Source of the DNA: Actinokineospora alba
Lineage (GTDB): Bacteria > Actinomycetota > Actinomycetes > Mycobacteriales > Pseudonocardiaceae
Direction: 5' to 3'
NCBI RefSeq assembly: GCF_004362515.1
Contig: NZ_SNXU01000001.1
Span: 4,402,001-4,466,000, forward strand
DNA length: 64,000 nucleotides
In this document: positions 56,695 through 64,000 of the stretch, piece by piece
How positions within the stretch are numbered: the first letter of the stretch is position 1
How the letters are laid out: each line of letters begins with the position of its first letter
Notes under the pieces: model-generated
Database searches by the model: none
The model's input: only the letters and a program-made list of their open reading frames with translations
What the model was told of the DNA's origin: nothing
Made by a program: the position numbers and the translations under genes

Positions 56695-56846
56695 CATGGT
56701 CCATGATCCTCTTCCGGGGCGATCCCAGTGGCGCTCGCGGTCATGGCCGTGGCGTCCTGCGCGTGGTCGGCGCGCCGTGATGGCCGAGGCGTTCGGCGCG
56801 GGTGAGCGCGTGGCTCTCGGTTTCGACGCGGGCGGGTCCGTCTCGC
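56695..56846. other. Region with two overlapping very small frames
   Basis: ATG 56704 opens a 25-codon frame (MILFRGDPSGARGHG...) ending TGATG, whose ATG (56780) opens a 34-codon frame (MAEAFGAGERVALGFDAGG...). The stop-start overlap could be coupling or a frameshifted remnant. Codon use is normal, but no family is recognised, so no gene is called. Confidence 0.3.
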
Positions 56847-57674
56847 TCAGGCGAGCAGCGACAGCAACGTCCGCGGCCCGCTGACCTGCGCGCCCACCTT
56901 CTCGCAGCGGCGGAGCAGCTCCCGGTCGGCGGTGATCACCAGGCACGGCGCGTCGAGCCTGCCCCTGGCCATGTCGACGATGGTGTCGTCGCCGCTGCCG
57001 GGGGCGTCGACGACGGTGATGCCGTCCACCGAGCCGATCCCGCGGGCCGCGCCCTCGACGACGAAGAGGATCTCCGGGAACGCGACGTCGAACGGGGTGA
57101 TCCCGGGGAAGGCCGCGACCTTCGCCAACTCGTCGCGCAGTCTGGCCGCGGCACCCGCCCGGTCCTTCCACCAGCCGTCGGCGCGGGCGCCCATGACGTT
57201 GGCGGCGTCGACGATCAGCACCGGCCGGACGAGGGCTGTGCGCAGGGTGGTCCAGGCCTTCGCGAACGGCGGGTAGAGGTTGAGCCGGTCGACCTCGTCC
57301 ACCGGGATCCACGCGGCCGCACGGGTTTCCCGGGAGGCGCGCTCCACGGTCGGCATGCTGTCGATGGAGCCGATCACGGTCTCGTAGGACCAGTTCCCGT
57401 GGTCGACGCCGATCACGCCGAACGGCGTCACCAGCGAGGTGTCGAGGGTGCACTCCTCGCCGGTCTCACGCAGCGCGGCCTCGACGGCGCTCTCGTGGCT
57501 GTCACGCGCGCCGCCGAACAGGGCCCAGGTGCCGCCGCCGTGCGTCCAGCGGGAGCGGTGTTGCAGCAGGACGTGCCCGTCGTGCACCGGCAGCAGGCCC
57601 GCCGCGCCGAAACGTCCCCAGTGGACGTGTCCGCGCTCGCACCGGACCACCCAGTCACCGTCACCCCGTGCCAT
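56847..57674 (-). CDS. Nudix hydrolase fused to an NYN/PIN-like nuclease domain
   Basis: 275 aa, ATG 57674, 14 bp inside the upstream pentapeptide gene. N-terminal CERGHVHWG could be a metal-binding knuckle. Nudix: GGARDSHESAVEAALRETGEECTL (54-77) fits Gx5Ex7RExxEE with Thr and no Gly at the last two consensus positions. C-terminal part (about 150-275) is NYN/PIN-like: VLIVDAANVMGARADGWWKDR (Asp156), SGDDTIVDMARG (Asp229/230) and CLVITADRELLRR (Asp250), all of the usual acidic active-site positions. A combined nucleotide-hydrolase/RNase is suggested. I do not recall a characterised example. Confidence 0.85.
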   Translation of the reverse strand: MARGDGDWVVRCERGHVHWGRFGAAGLLPVHDGHVLLQHRSRWTHGGGTWALFGGARDSHESAVEAALRETGEECTLDTSLVTPFGVIGVDHGNWSYETVIGSIDSMPTVERASRETRAAAWIPVDEVDRLNLYPPFAKAWTTLRTALVRPVLIVDAANVMGARADGWWKDRAGAAARLRDELAKVAAFPGITPFDVAFPEILFVVEGAARGIGSVDGITVVDAPGSGDDTIVDMARGRLDAPCLVITADRELLRRCEKVGAQVSGPRTLLSLLA

Positions 57675-59052
57675 GCGCCTCCTCGAGTACGGCGGGAACG
57701 CCCTTCGCGAAACCCGTTCGCTCCAGTATCGGCGTGACCCCGAACGTCGCGCCGCCGAAGTGCGCGCCGTCGGCGAACCGGGCGTCCTCCAGGTGGAACG
57801 GCCCGGTGAACGTCGCGGGGTTGAACCGGGCGAGCGCACTGAAGCTCGCCTTGCGGAACCAGGCGGGCCCGCCGAACTTCGCGCGCTGGAACTCGGCGTC
57901 CCCGGCGAAGGCCACTTCGTCGAACGTGGTCCCGCGGGCGAAATTCACGCCGTAGAACGTGACCGCACCGTCGAAGGTCGCCCGGCTGAACCGGCACGCC
58001 GCGCTGAACTCGGCCAGGTGGAACCGTGCGGTCCCCTCGAAGCGCGCTTGCTCGAAGGAAGCCACGCTGTCGAAGGTCACCCGCTCGAACCCGCAATGCC
58101 GCCCGAAGCGCACCCCGTCGAATCCGGCGAAGTCGCCGAAGGTCGTGCCGATGAACTCGGCCTGCCCGGTGAAGCTCGCCTGGCGGAACTCGGTGTTCCC
58201 GCCGAAGCTCGCCAGCTCGAATCCGGCGTCCGCGGTGAAGACCGCCTCCCTGAATCGTGCCGATCCGGAGACCCGCAGGTCGCGGAACTGGGCGGGACCG
58301 TCGAACGTCGCCCGGCTGAAGCGCGCGGACCGGACGCGGCAGCCGACGAGGTCCACTTCGACGAGGATCGCGCCCGTCAGGTCGAGATCGATGTCCGGCC
58401 AGAACGCGGACTCGGCGTCCGGCCGCAGGTGGTGGAACAGGATGCGCTGCGTCGCCATCCTGACCTCGCGCTCCTGGTGGGCGACGTCGGCCTCGCCCAG
58501 CGGTGGGAAGGGCATCCGCAGGTAGGCGCACAGCAGGTTCACGATCGTCTGCCGCTGCTCCGGGTTGCCCTGGGCCAGCCGTTCCAACGCGTACAGACCC
58601 GCGAGGCGCACGGGTGCCTTGTCGGAGCCGAGTTGGTCGGCGGCCTTGGTGTACAACTCGGTGATCCGCCGCTCGGCCGCGTCCTTCTCCGACGCGTCCG
58701 CGGTCCGCTGCTGGTGGGCCACCGTGTCGGCGGCGACCTGTCGCTGCAGGGCCAGGGCGCGCTCGCGGTTGTCGAGGTCGTCCTCGGTGGACCGCTGCCG
58801 CCGCCACGCCAGGTACAGCGCGAACACCCCGCCGCCGCCGATCCCGATGCTCAGGCCGATCCGCAGCGCCTCGAAGCGCGCGGTCACCAGCTTGTCGTCG
58901 GTCAGGCCGCGCGTGCCCGCCCACCACAGCACGGTCACCACCACGGCGGTGAACATCGTCAGCCCGATGACGACCGCCGCCAGCGTGCCCTTGGACAACG
59001 GTTTGAGGGCAGCGCGCTCTTTGGATACGACCACGCCGCGATCATCGCGCAT
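57661..59052 (-). CDS. Pentapeptide-repeat membrane protein
   Basis: About 463 aa; ATG 59052 (or GTG 59061). Two N-terminal membrane segments (LAAVVIGLTMFTAVVVTVLWWAG and LSIGIGGGGVFALYLAWRR) and a coiled charged stretch (STEDDLDNRERALALQRQVAADTVAHQQRTADASEKDAAERRITELYTKAADQLGSD) with the APVRLAGLYALERLAQ motif. From about residue 225 to the end runs a right-handed beta-helix of pentapeptide repeats with a central Phe (ARFSRATFDGPAQFRDLRVSG...). This layout is widespread in actinobacteria. It is coupled to the Nudix-NYN gene by a 14-bp overlap. Confidence 0.9.
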   Translation of the reverse strand: MRDDRGVVVSKERAALKPLSKGTLAAVVIGLTMFTAVVVTVLWWAGTRGLTDDKLVTARFEALRIGLSIGIGGGGVFALYLAWRRQRSTEDDLDNRERALALQRQVAADTVAHQQRTADASEKDAAERRITELYTKAADQLGSDKAPVRLAGLYALERLAQGNPEQRQTIVNLLCAYLRMPFPPLGEADVAHQEREVRMATQRILFHHLRPDAESAFWPDIDLDLTGAILVEVDLVGCRVRSARFSRATFDGPAQFRDLRVSGSARFREAVFTADAGFELASFGGNTEFRQASFTGQAEFIGTTFGDFAGFDGVRFGRHCGFERVTFDSVASFEQARFEGTARFHLAEFSAACRFSRATFDGAVTFYGVNFARGTTFDEVAFAGDAEFQRAKFGGPAWFRKASFSALARFNPATFTGPFHLEDARFADGAHFGGATFGVTPILERTGFAKGVPAVLEEAHGTG

Positions 59053-59144
59053 CCCGCCCACCGCGTGCGGGGGAATAGCTTCTCAGCCGTTGTTCGTGGG
59101 CTGTTCGTGTGACGTTCTTGCCCGGTGCTCCTGGCTGGTCCACC

Positions 59145-60647
59145 GTGCGCACGGTGAGAATCGCACTGAGCACGATCATCGCCGCCCTGCTGCTGGCCAT
59201 CGGCTTACCCGCCGAGGCCGCCGCGGCCACCTTCACCCTCGACAAGGCCGAGTACACGGTCGGAACGCCGGTCACGGCCACCTACACGACCGACCGGCCC
59301 GACGACCAGAACTGGGTCGGCATCTACTCCGACCCGGGCAACGCGCCGGTAAACGGCACCTACGTCGGACCCAGCACCGCGTGGACCTACGCACCGGGCG
59401 CCTCGGGCACCGTCACCCTGCCGACGACCTCGCTGAGCCCCGGCGCCTATGTCGCCTACTTCCTCTACAACGACGGCTACACCTCCCTCGCCGCCCCGGT
59501 GCGCTTCACCGTGGTCGGCGCCGGGTCCCAGCCGCCCGCCTTCCTCGCCGACCCCACGCCGCTGCGCAACGCGCGGGTGGACGCGGCGTACCAGGCGAAG
59601 ATCGTCGCGGTCGACCCGGACGGCACGAAACCGACCTACCACAAGGTTTCCGGCCCGTCGTGGGCGACTGTCGCCGCTGACGGCACAGTCTCCGGCACGC
59701 CTCGGGTCGCCGATGTCGGCGTCAGCCAGGTCGTCGTGTCGGCCACCGACGGCGAGGGCCTGACCGCGCGCGCCACCGCCACGATCACCGTTCGGCCGGT
59801 CGGCCAAAAGCTCGTCCCGGAGCCGGTGGTGACCGCGTTCAACGTGTGGCACTCGGGCTCGCAGGTGACCGACGGCGTCACCAAGCAGCTGCGCTTCCTG
59901 GTGTCGTCGGGCAGCGACGTCGTCGGCCTGTCGGAGAGCCGCGGCACGCACGCGAAGACGATGGCCGACGCCCTGGGCTGGTACTCCGTGCACAACGGCG
60001 GCGACCTGGCGATCATCAGCAAGTACCCGCTCGGCGCGACCTTCACCGCCGAGGCCGGGTTCGGCGCGCGGGTGGAGTTCGCCGCCGGTGAGCGCGCGGT
60101 GATCTGGGACGTGCACCTGAACTACACGCCCTACGGCCCGTACGACGCCTGCTTCGACAAGATGAGCGTCAACAAGATCATCGCCAGGGAGAGCCAGTCC
60201 GGGCGGGTCCGGGAGATCGAGTCCGTCCTGAACGCGCTGGCGCCGCACAAGGCCGAGGGCATCCCCGTGTTCCTCGTCGGCGACTTCAACGCCCCGTCGC
60301 ACCGCGACTGGACGCCCGCCGCGGCGAGCCTGCACTGCGGGTACACGGTGAACTGGCCGGTCAGCCAGGCCGTCGAACGCGCGGGCCTGGTCGACTCCTA
60401 CCGGGTGGTGAACCCGGACCCGGTCAAGATGCCGGGCAACACGTGGTCGCCGGTGTATCCCAAGCACAACGGGAGCACCGGTGTCGCCGAGCCGCAGGAC
60501 CGGATCGACTTCGTCTACTCGGTCGGGCCGGCGCAGCCGCTGACCAGCAGCGCTGTCGTCCGGGGAACGCCTGCCGCAGTCCCGAACCACGCGGGCAACG
60601 AGTGGGCCTCCGACCACGCCGCCGTGGTCACCCGCTTCCGGCTCTGA
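59145..60647 (+). CDS. Secreted endonuclease/exonuclease/phosphatase family protein
   Basis: About 500 aa. GTG 59145 or GTG 59154 begins the signal peptide (VRIALSTIIAALLLAIGLPAEAAA); ATG is absent and no clear ribosome binding site exists. Two Ig-like modules follow: TFTLDKAEYTVGTPVTATYTTDRPDDQNWVGIY (SKICH-like) and PTPLRNARVDAAYQAKIVAVDPDGTKPTYHKVSGPSWATVAADGTVSGTP (He_PIG). The C-terminal EEP domain has VVTAFNVWHSG, VVGLSESRGTHA, IWDVHLNY, VFLVGDFNAPSHRDW and WASDHAAVVT, all expected catalytic segments. Extracellular nuclease or phosphodiesterase. A hairpin at its end serves it and the convergent gene. Confidence 0.85.
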   Translation: MRTVRIALSTIIAALLLAIGLPAEAAAATFTLDKAEYTVGTPVTATYTTDRPDDQNWVGIYSDPGNAPVNGTYVGPSTAWTYAPGASGTVTLPTTSLSPGAYVAYFLYNDGYTSLAAPVRFTVVGAGSQPPAFLADPTPLRNARVDAAYQAKIVAVDPDGTKPTYHKVSGPSWATVAADGTVSGTPRVADVGVSQVVVSATDGEGLTARATATITVRPVGQKLVPEPVVTAFNVWHSGSQVTDGVTKQLRFLVSSGSDVVGLSESRGTHAKTMADALGWYSVHNGGDLAIISKYPLGATFTAEAGFGARVEFAAGERAVIWDVHLNYTPYGPYDACFDKMSVNKIIARESQSGRVREIESVLNALAPHKAEGIPVFLVGDFNAPSHRDWTPAAASLHCGYTVNWPVSQAVERAGLVDSYRVVNPDPVKMPGNTWSPVYPKHNGSTGVAEPQDRIDFVYSVGPAQPLTSSAVVRGTPAAVPNHAGNEWASDHAAVVTRFRL

Positions 60648-60648
60648 G

Positions 60649-61452
60649 CTACGCGGCCCCCACTCCCTCTCCGGGGGTGGGGGCCGTCTCCTCGATGGCG
60701 GGCACCGGAGTCGCCGCCTCCCACATCCGCTCGGCCTCCGCGACGAAGTGGTGGAACCACGGCCCGTCCTGCGCGGTGAAGGTCATGATCGGGCCCGCTT
60801 CGCGGCGGGGCTGGAACTCGTAGTGCTGCACACAGATCAGCCCGCGCGGGCTGGTGACGTCGAGGCAGTTGAACCCGGCGGACGGGATGGTCGACAGCAC
60901 CCTCACTTCGAGCCTGCCCTCGTTGCGGGCCTGGATCGTGGCCAGGTCCTCAAGGGTGGTGAGGATGCGCTGCTTCACCCGACCCGCGCCCATGCTGTGC
61001 GCCATCCGCCGGTCCGCGGTCTCCATGAGCGCTTCGTCGTGCGGGTCGGGCACCAGGACGCGGATGCGGCCCCCGGCGGCCAGGATGGCGGGGAAGTCGG
61101 TCGTGAGCCCCTGCACGGTCCTGGTCATGGTCAAGCCGATGACCAGCATGTCGAACGAGGCCGCGCGCCGGGAGATCAGATCGGCGGGAAACTCCGACTT
61201 GAGCAGCGTGGTCGGGTTGCCCCGCTGGGCTTTCCCGAGCTCATCGAGCTGGCGGCGCGACTTGATCTGCGACAGCGCCAGCCAGGCGAGCAGCGCGAGG
61301 ACCACCGAGGAAAGGGTCTTCACGTCCGACAGGCCCGAGGCGCCCAACGCGGTGAACGCCACAGCCACCATGGCCAGGATGTAGAGATCCACGTTCTCGT
61401 CGTTGATCACACGCACCAATAACCGGCGCAGCCTGCCTGGCCTCTGAGACAT
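60649..61452 (-). CDS. Membrane-anchored protein with PLD-like (DUF5919-like) domain
   Basis: 267 aa. Two N-terminal hydrophobic segments (VDLYILAMVAVAFTALGASGL and VVLALLAWLAL), a basic linker, then a soluble domain: SEFPADLISRRAASFDMLVIGLTMTRTVQGLTTDFPAILAAGGRIRVLVPDPHDEALME...GFNCLDVTSPRGLICVQHYEFQPRREAGPIMTF. The pattern is that of PLD-like DUF5919 domains that lack a full HKD motif. The terminator hairpin lies inside its last codons. The role is unknown. Confidence 0.6.
   Translation of the reverse strand: MSQRPGRLRRLLVRVINDENVDLYILAMVAVAFTALGASGLSDVKTLSSVVLALLAWLALSQIKSRRQLDELGKAQRGNPTTLLKSEFPADLISRRAASFDMLVIGLTMTRTVQGLTTDFPAILAAGGRIRVLVPDPHDEALMETADRRMAHSMGAGRVKQRILTTLEDLATIQARNEGRLEVRVLSTIPSAGFNCLDVTSPRGLICVQHYEFQPRREAGPIMTFTAQDGPWFHHFVAEAERMWEAATPVPAIEETAPTPGEGVGAA
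60654..60686. terminator. Hairpin terminator for convergent genes
   Basis: CGGCCCCCAC (60654-60663) pairs perfectly with GTGGGGGCCG (60677-60686); TCCC pairs with GGGG including one G-U for a 14-pair stem, loop TCTCC. It begins 7 bp after the EEP stop and lies inside the last codons of the convergent gene. Confidence 0.7.
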
Positions 61453-61464
61453 ATCCCGATCTTC

Positions 61465-63966
61465 TCAGAGTTCGCCGACCGCGGTCACGTAAACGACAGC
61501 GGTGCCCGCCTCATCGGAGGCGGCCAGGTCGATCTCGGCGGTGAAGCCCCAGTCGTGGTCGCCCGCCGGGTCCTCGAAGATCTGCCGGACCAGCCAGCGC
61601 TCGGCCTCGGCCTCGATGATCAGCAGCGCCGGGCCGCGGGCGTTGGGTCCGGTGCCGATCTGGCTGTGCAGCTCGAAGTACGGGTTGAGCGCGTCGGCCC
61701 AGGCCTCGGCGTCCCAGCCGCTGTCGCCGTCGAGTTCCCCGAGCGCCCAGTAGTCGCGGCGGGCCGCGAGCTGGACGCGGTGGAACAGGGCGTTGCGGAC
61801 CAGGACGCGGAAGGCGCGGGTGTTCTTGGTGACCGCGGGCGGGGTGTCGTCGACCCGGTCCTCCAGCTCGCCGGTCTCCGGGTTGGTGAGCTTCTCCCAC
61901 TCGTCGAGGAGGCTGGAGTCGACCTGGCGGACCAGCTCGCCGAGCCACTCGATCAGGTCGGTGAGGTCCTCGGTCTTGGCGTCATCCGGGACGGTCTGGC
62001 GGACCGCGCGGAACGCGTCGGCGAGGTAGCGCAGGACAAGGCCCTCGGAGCGGGTCAGGGCGTAGAAGGAGACGTACTCGGTGAAGGTCATCGCGCGCTC
62101 GTACATGTCGCGCACGACGGACTTGGGGGAGAGCTGGTAGTCGCCCACCCACGGGTGCCCGCGCCGGTAGGTGTCGAAGGCCGGGAGGAGCATCTCGGCC
62201 ATCGGCTTCGGGTGCGTGACCTGCTCCAGCAGTTCCATCCGCTGGTCGTACTCGATGCCCTCGGCCTTCATCGCCTGCACGGCCTCACCGCGCGCTTTGT
62301 GTTGCTGCGCGGAGAGAACCTGACGCGGATCGTCCAAAGTGGACTCGACCACGGAGAGCACGTCGAGCGCGTAGCTCGGGGACTCGCGGTCCAGCAGTTC
62401 GATCGCGGCCAGCGCGAAGGGGGAGAGCGGCTGGTTGAGGGCGAAGTCAAACTGAAGGTCGACGGTGAGCCGGACGGAGCGGCCCTGGTCGTCGGGCTCG
62501 TCGAGCTTCTCCACCACGCCGGCGGCCAGCAGCGCCCGGTAGATCGCGATGGCCCGCAGGATGTGCCGGCGCTGGGCGGGGCGGTCCTCGTGGTTGTCGG
62601 TCAGCAGCTTGCGCATCGCGGTGAACGCGTCGCCGGGGCGGCCGATGACGTTGAGCAGCATGGAATGGCTGACGTGGAAGCTGGACGTCAGCGGCTCGGG
62701 CTCGGCCGCGACCAGGCGCTCGAAGGTGGGAAGGCCCCAGGACACCATGCCCTCGGGCGGCTTCTTGCGGACGAACTTGCGGCGCTTCTTCGGGTCGTCA
62801 CCGATCTTGGTGAGCGACTTTTCGTTGTCGATCACATGCTCGGGCGCTTGGACCAGGACGGTGCCGAGCGTGTCGTAGCCCGCCCGGCCCGCGCGGCCGG
62901 CGATCTGGTGGAACTCGCGGGCCTTGAGGATGCGGGTCTTCACGCCGTCGTACTTGGAAAGGGAGGTGAACACGACCGTCCGGATGGGCACGTTGATGCC
63001 CACGCCGAGGGTGTCGGTGCCGCACACGATCTTCATCAATCCCGCCTGCGCCAACCGTTCCACCAGCCGCCGGTACTTCGGCAGCATCCCGGCGTGGTGC
63101 ACCCCGATACCGTGGCGGACCAGGCGGGACAGGGTCTTGCCAAAGCCGGAGGAGAACCGGAAGTTCCCGATCAGCGCGGCGATCTTCTCCTTCTCCTCCT
63201 TCGTGCAGACGTTGATGCTCATCAGCGCCTGCGCACGTTCCAGGGCGGCGGCCTGGGTGAAGTGGACGACGTAGATCGGGGCCTGGTTGGTGCTGAGCAA
63301 CTCGTCCAGCGCCTCGGTCAGCGGCGTCATCCCGAAGGAGTAGAAGAGCGGCACGGGTCGTTCGGCGGAGGTGACGACAGCGGTGTCGCGCCCGGTCCGG
63401 CGGGTGAGGTCGTCCTTGAACCGGGTGACGTCGCCCAGGGTCGCGGACATGAGGACGAACTGCACCTTCGGCAGTTCGAGGAGCGGAATCTGCCACGCCC
63501 ACCCCCGGTCGGGCTCGGCGTAGAAGTGGAACTCGTCCATGACGACCTGCCCCACGTCGGCCTCGGCCCCGTCGCGCAGGGCGATGTTGGCCAGGATCTC
63601 CGCGGTACAGCAGATGATGGGCGCACTGCCGTTGACGCTCGAGTCGCCGGTCATCATGCCCACGTTCTCGGCCCCGAACATCTCGCACAACGCGAAGAAC
63701 TTCTCCGACACCAACGCCTTGATGGGCGCGGTGTAGAAGCTTCGGGTTCCTTGCGCGAGGGCCGTGAAGTGCGCCCCGGCCGCGACCAGGCTCTTGCCGG
63801 AGCCGGTGGGGGTGTTGAGGATGACGTTGGCCCCGGAGACGATCTCCATCAGCGCCTCCTCCTGGGCGGGATACAGGGAAAGACCCTGATCGGAGGCCCA
63901 GGTGGCGAAGGCGTCGAAGAGCTCGTCGGGTTCGGGGGTAGCGGGCAGCCGCGAAGTGAGCGTCAT
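61465..63966 (-). CDS. Ski2-like DEAD/H RNA helicase with DUF3516-type C-terminus
   Basis: 833 aa. Q/Walker A region YPAQEEALMEIVSGANVILNTPTGSGKSLVAAG, Ib-like PIKALVSEKF, Walker B VVMDEFHFYAE, motif III LMSATL, IV VVHFTQAAALERAQAL, V GTDTLGVGINVPIRTVVF and VI HQIAGRAGRAGYD. The C-terminal half (MVSWGLPTFERLVAAEPEPLTSSFHVSHSMLLNV... to end) is typical of the actinobacterial helicase family with DUF3516. Function of this subgroup, likely RNA remodelling, is not well established. ATG 63966 is close to the end of the window, so the gene is complete, with its promoter outside. Confidence 0.9.
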   Translation of the reverse strand: MTLTSRLPATPEPDELFDAFATWASDQGLSLYPAQEEALMEIVSGANVILNTPTGSGKSLVAAGAHFTALAQGTRSFYTAPIKALVSEKFFALCEMFGAENVGMMTGDSSVNGSAPIICCTAEILANIALRDGAEADVGQVVMDEFHFYAEPDRGWAWQIPLLELPKVQFVLMSATLGDVTRFKDDLTRRTGRDTAVVTSAERPVPLFYSFGMTPLTEALDELLSTNQAPIYVVHFTQAAALERAQALMSINVCTKEEKEKIAALIGNFRFSSGFGKTLSRLVRHGIGVHHAGMLPKYRRLVERLAQAGLMKIVCGTDTLGVGINVPIRTVVFTSLSKYDGVKTRILKAREFHQIAGRAGRAGYDTLGTVLVQAPEHVIDNEKSLTKIGDDPKKRRKFVRKKPPEGMVSWGLPTFERLVAAEPEPLTSSFHVSHSMLLNVIGRPGDAFTAMRKLLTDNHEDRPAQRRHILRAIAIYRALLAAGVVEKLDEPDDQGRSVRLTVDLQFDFALNQPLSPFALAAIELLDRESPSYALDVLSVVESTLDDPRQVLSAQQHKARGEAVQAMKAEGIEYDQRMELLEQVTHPKPMAEMLLPAFDTYRRGHPWVGDYQLSPKSVVRDMYERAMTFTEYVSFYALTRSEGLVLRYLADAFRAVRQTVPDDAKTEDLTDLIEWLGELVRQVDSSLLDEWEKLTNPETGELEDRVDDTPPAVTKNTRAFRVLVRNALFHRVQLAARRDYWALGELDGDSGWDAEAWADALNPYFELHSQIGTGPNARGPALLIIEAEAERWLVRQIFEDPAGDHDWGFTAEIDLAASDEAGTAVVYVTAVGEL

Positions 63967-64000
63967 GGTGTCCCGATCGTGCCTGGTCCACCTATGGGGA

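Overview
The window is about 64 kb of high-GC actinobacterial DNA. The overall gene set suggests a filamentous actinomycete, most likely of the Pseudonocardiaceae: a conservon-type four-gene signalling cassette, WhiB and SigB/SigF-type regulators, a Ku gene, many secreted proteins and lipoproteins, GTG/TTG starts and strong GC3 bias. I see no tRNA, rRNA, CRISPR array or prophage. The family assignment is inference from gene content, not from a database match.

Layout. 0.2-5.1 kb: conservon cvnABCD (sensor kinase, roadblock, DUF742 and GTPase proteins). 5.1-6.6 kb: Tat-exported PI-PLC and a small membrane protein. 6.7-10.9 kb: TetR regulator divergent from two acyl-CoA dehydrogenases and a zinc alcohol dehydrogenase, with a palindromic operator between them. 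10.9-13.4 kb: double-GNAT acetyltransferase, a membrane protein whose gene overlaps it antisense by 96 bp, and a repeat-bearing Gln/Pro-rich membrane protein. 13.6-16.1 kb: cobalt/nickel ECF transporter cbiM-PDGLE-cbiQ-cbiO. 16.1-20.8 kb: tandem glycine riboswitch, then gcvT-gcvH-glyA, a strong hairpin and sdaA. This forms a route from glycine through serine to pyruvate. 20.7-25.4 kb: Ku with a translationally coupled 53-aa Cys/His-rich protein, a WhiB3/WhiD-like protein, a SigB/SigF-type sigma factor, a hydrolase and dihydrolipoyl dehydrogenase.

25.7-33.9 kb is the most striking locus. It holds a 2,619-residue secreted Rhs polymorphic toxin with DNRLRE, an inserted ricin-type lectin domain, a jelly-roll module, YD repeats, a Hint autoprocessing domain and a C-terminal HNH nuclease. 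A 100-aa acidic candidate immunity protein is encoded 1 nt downstream. 34.0-41.4 kb: cupin, SRPBCC protein and a Fe(III) ABC transporter operon (fbpA-fbpB-fbpC) behind an IdeR/DtxR-like box. A TnpB-only IS200/IS605-type element sits exactly between fbpA and fbpB. Then comes ohr-ohrR with a perfect 14-bp palindrome at the promoter.

41.4-48.8 kb: tandem hairpin repeats, small hypothetical genes, a VOC protein, a secreted lipase and two paralogous Vps62-like lipoproteins flanking a third lipoprotein. 48.8-54.7 kb: glutamate synthase gltB-gltD. 55-64 kb: FxsA, a secreted Cu-only-SOD-like protein, a Nudix-NYN/PIN fusion overlapping a pentapeptide-repeat membrane protein, a secreted EEP-family nuclease or phosphatase, a membrane-anchored protein of unknown function and a Ski2-like helicase with a DUF3516-type C-terminus.

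All function calls come from reading motifs and gene order. No similarity search was run.
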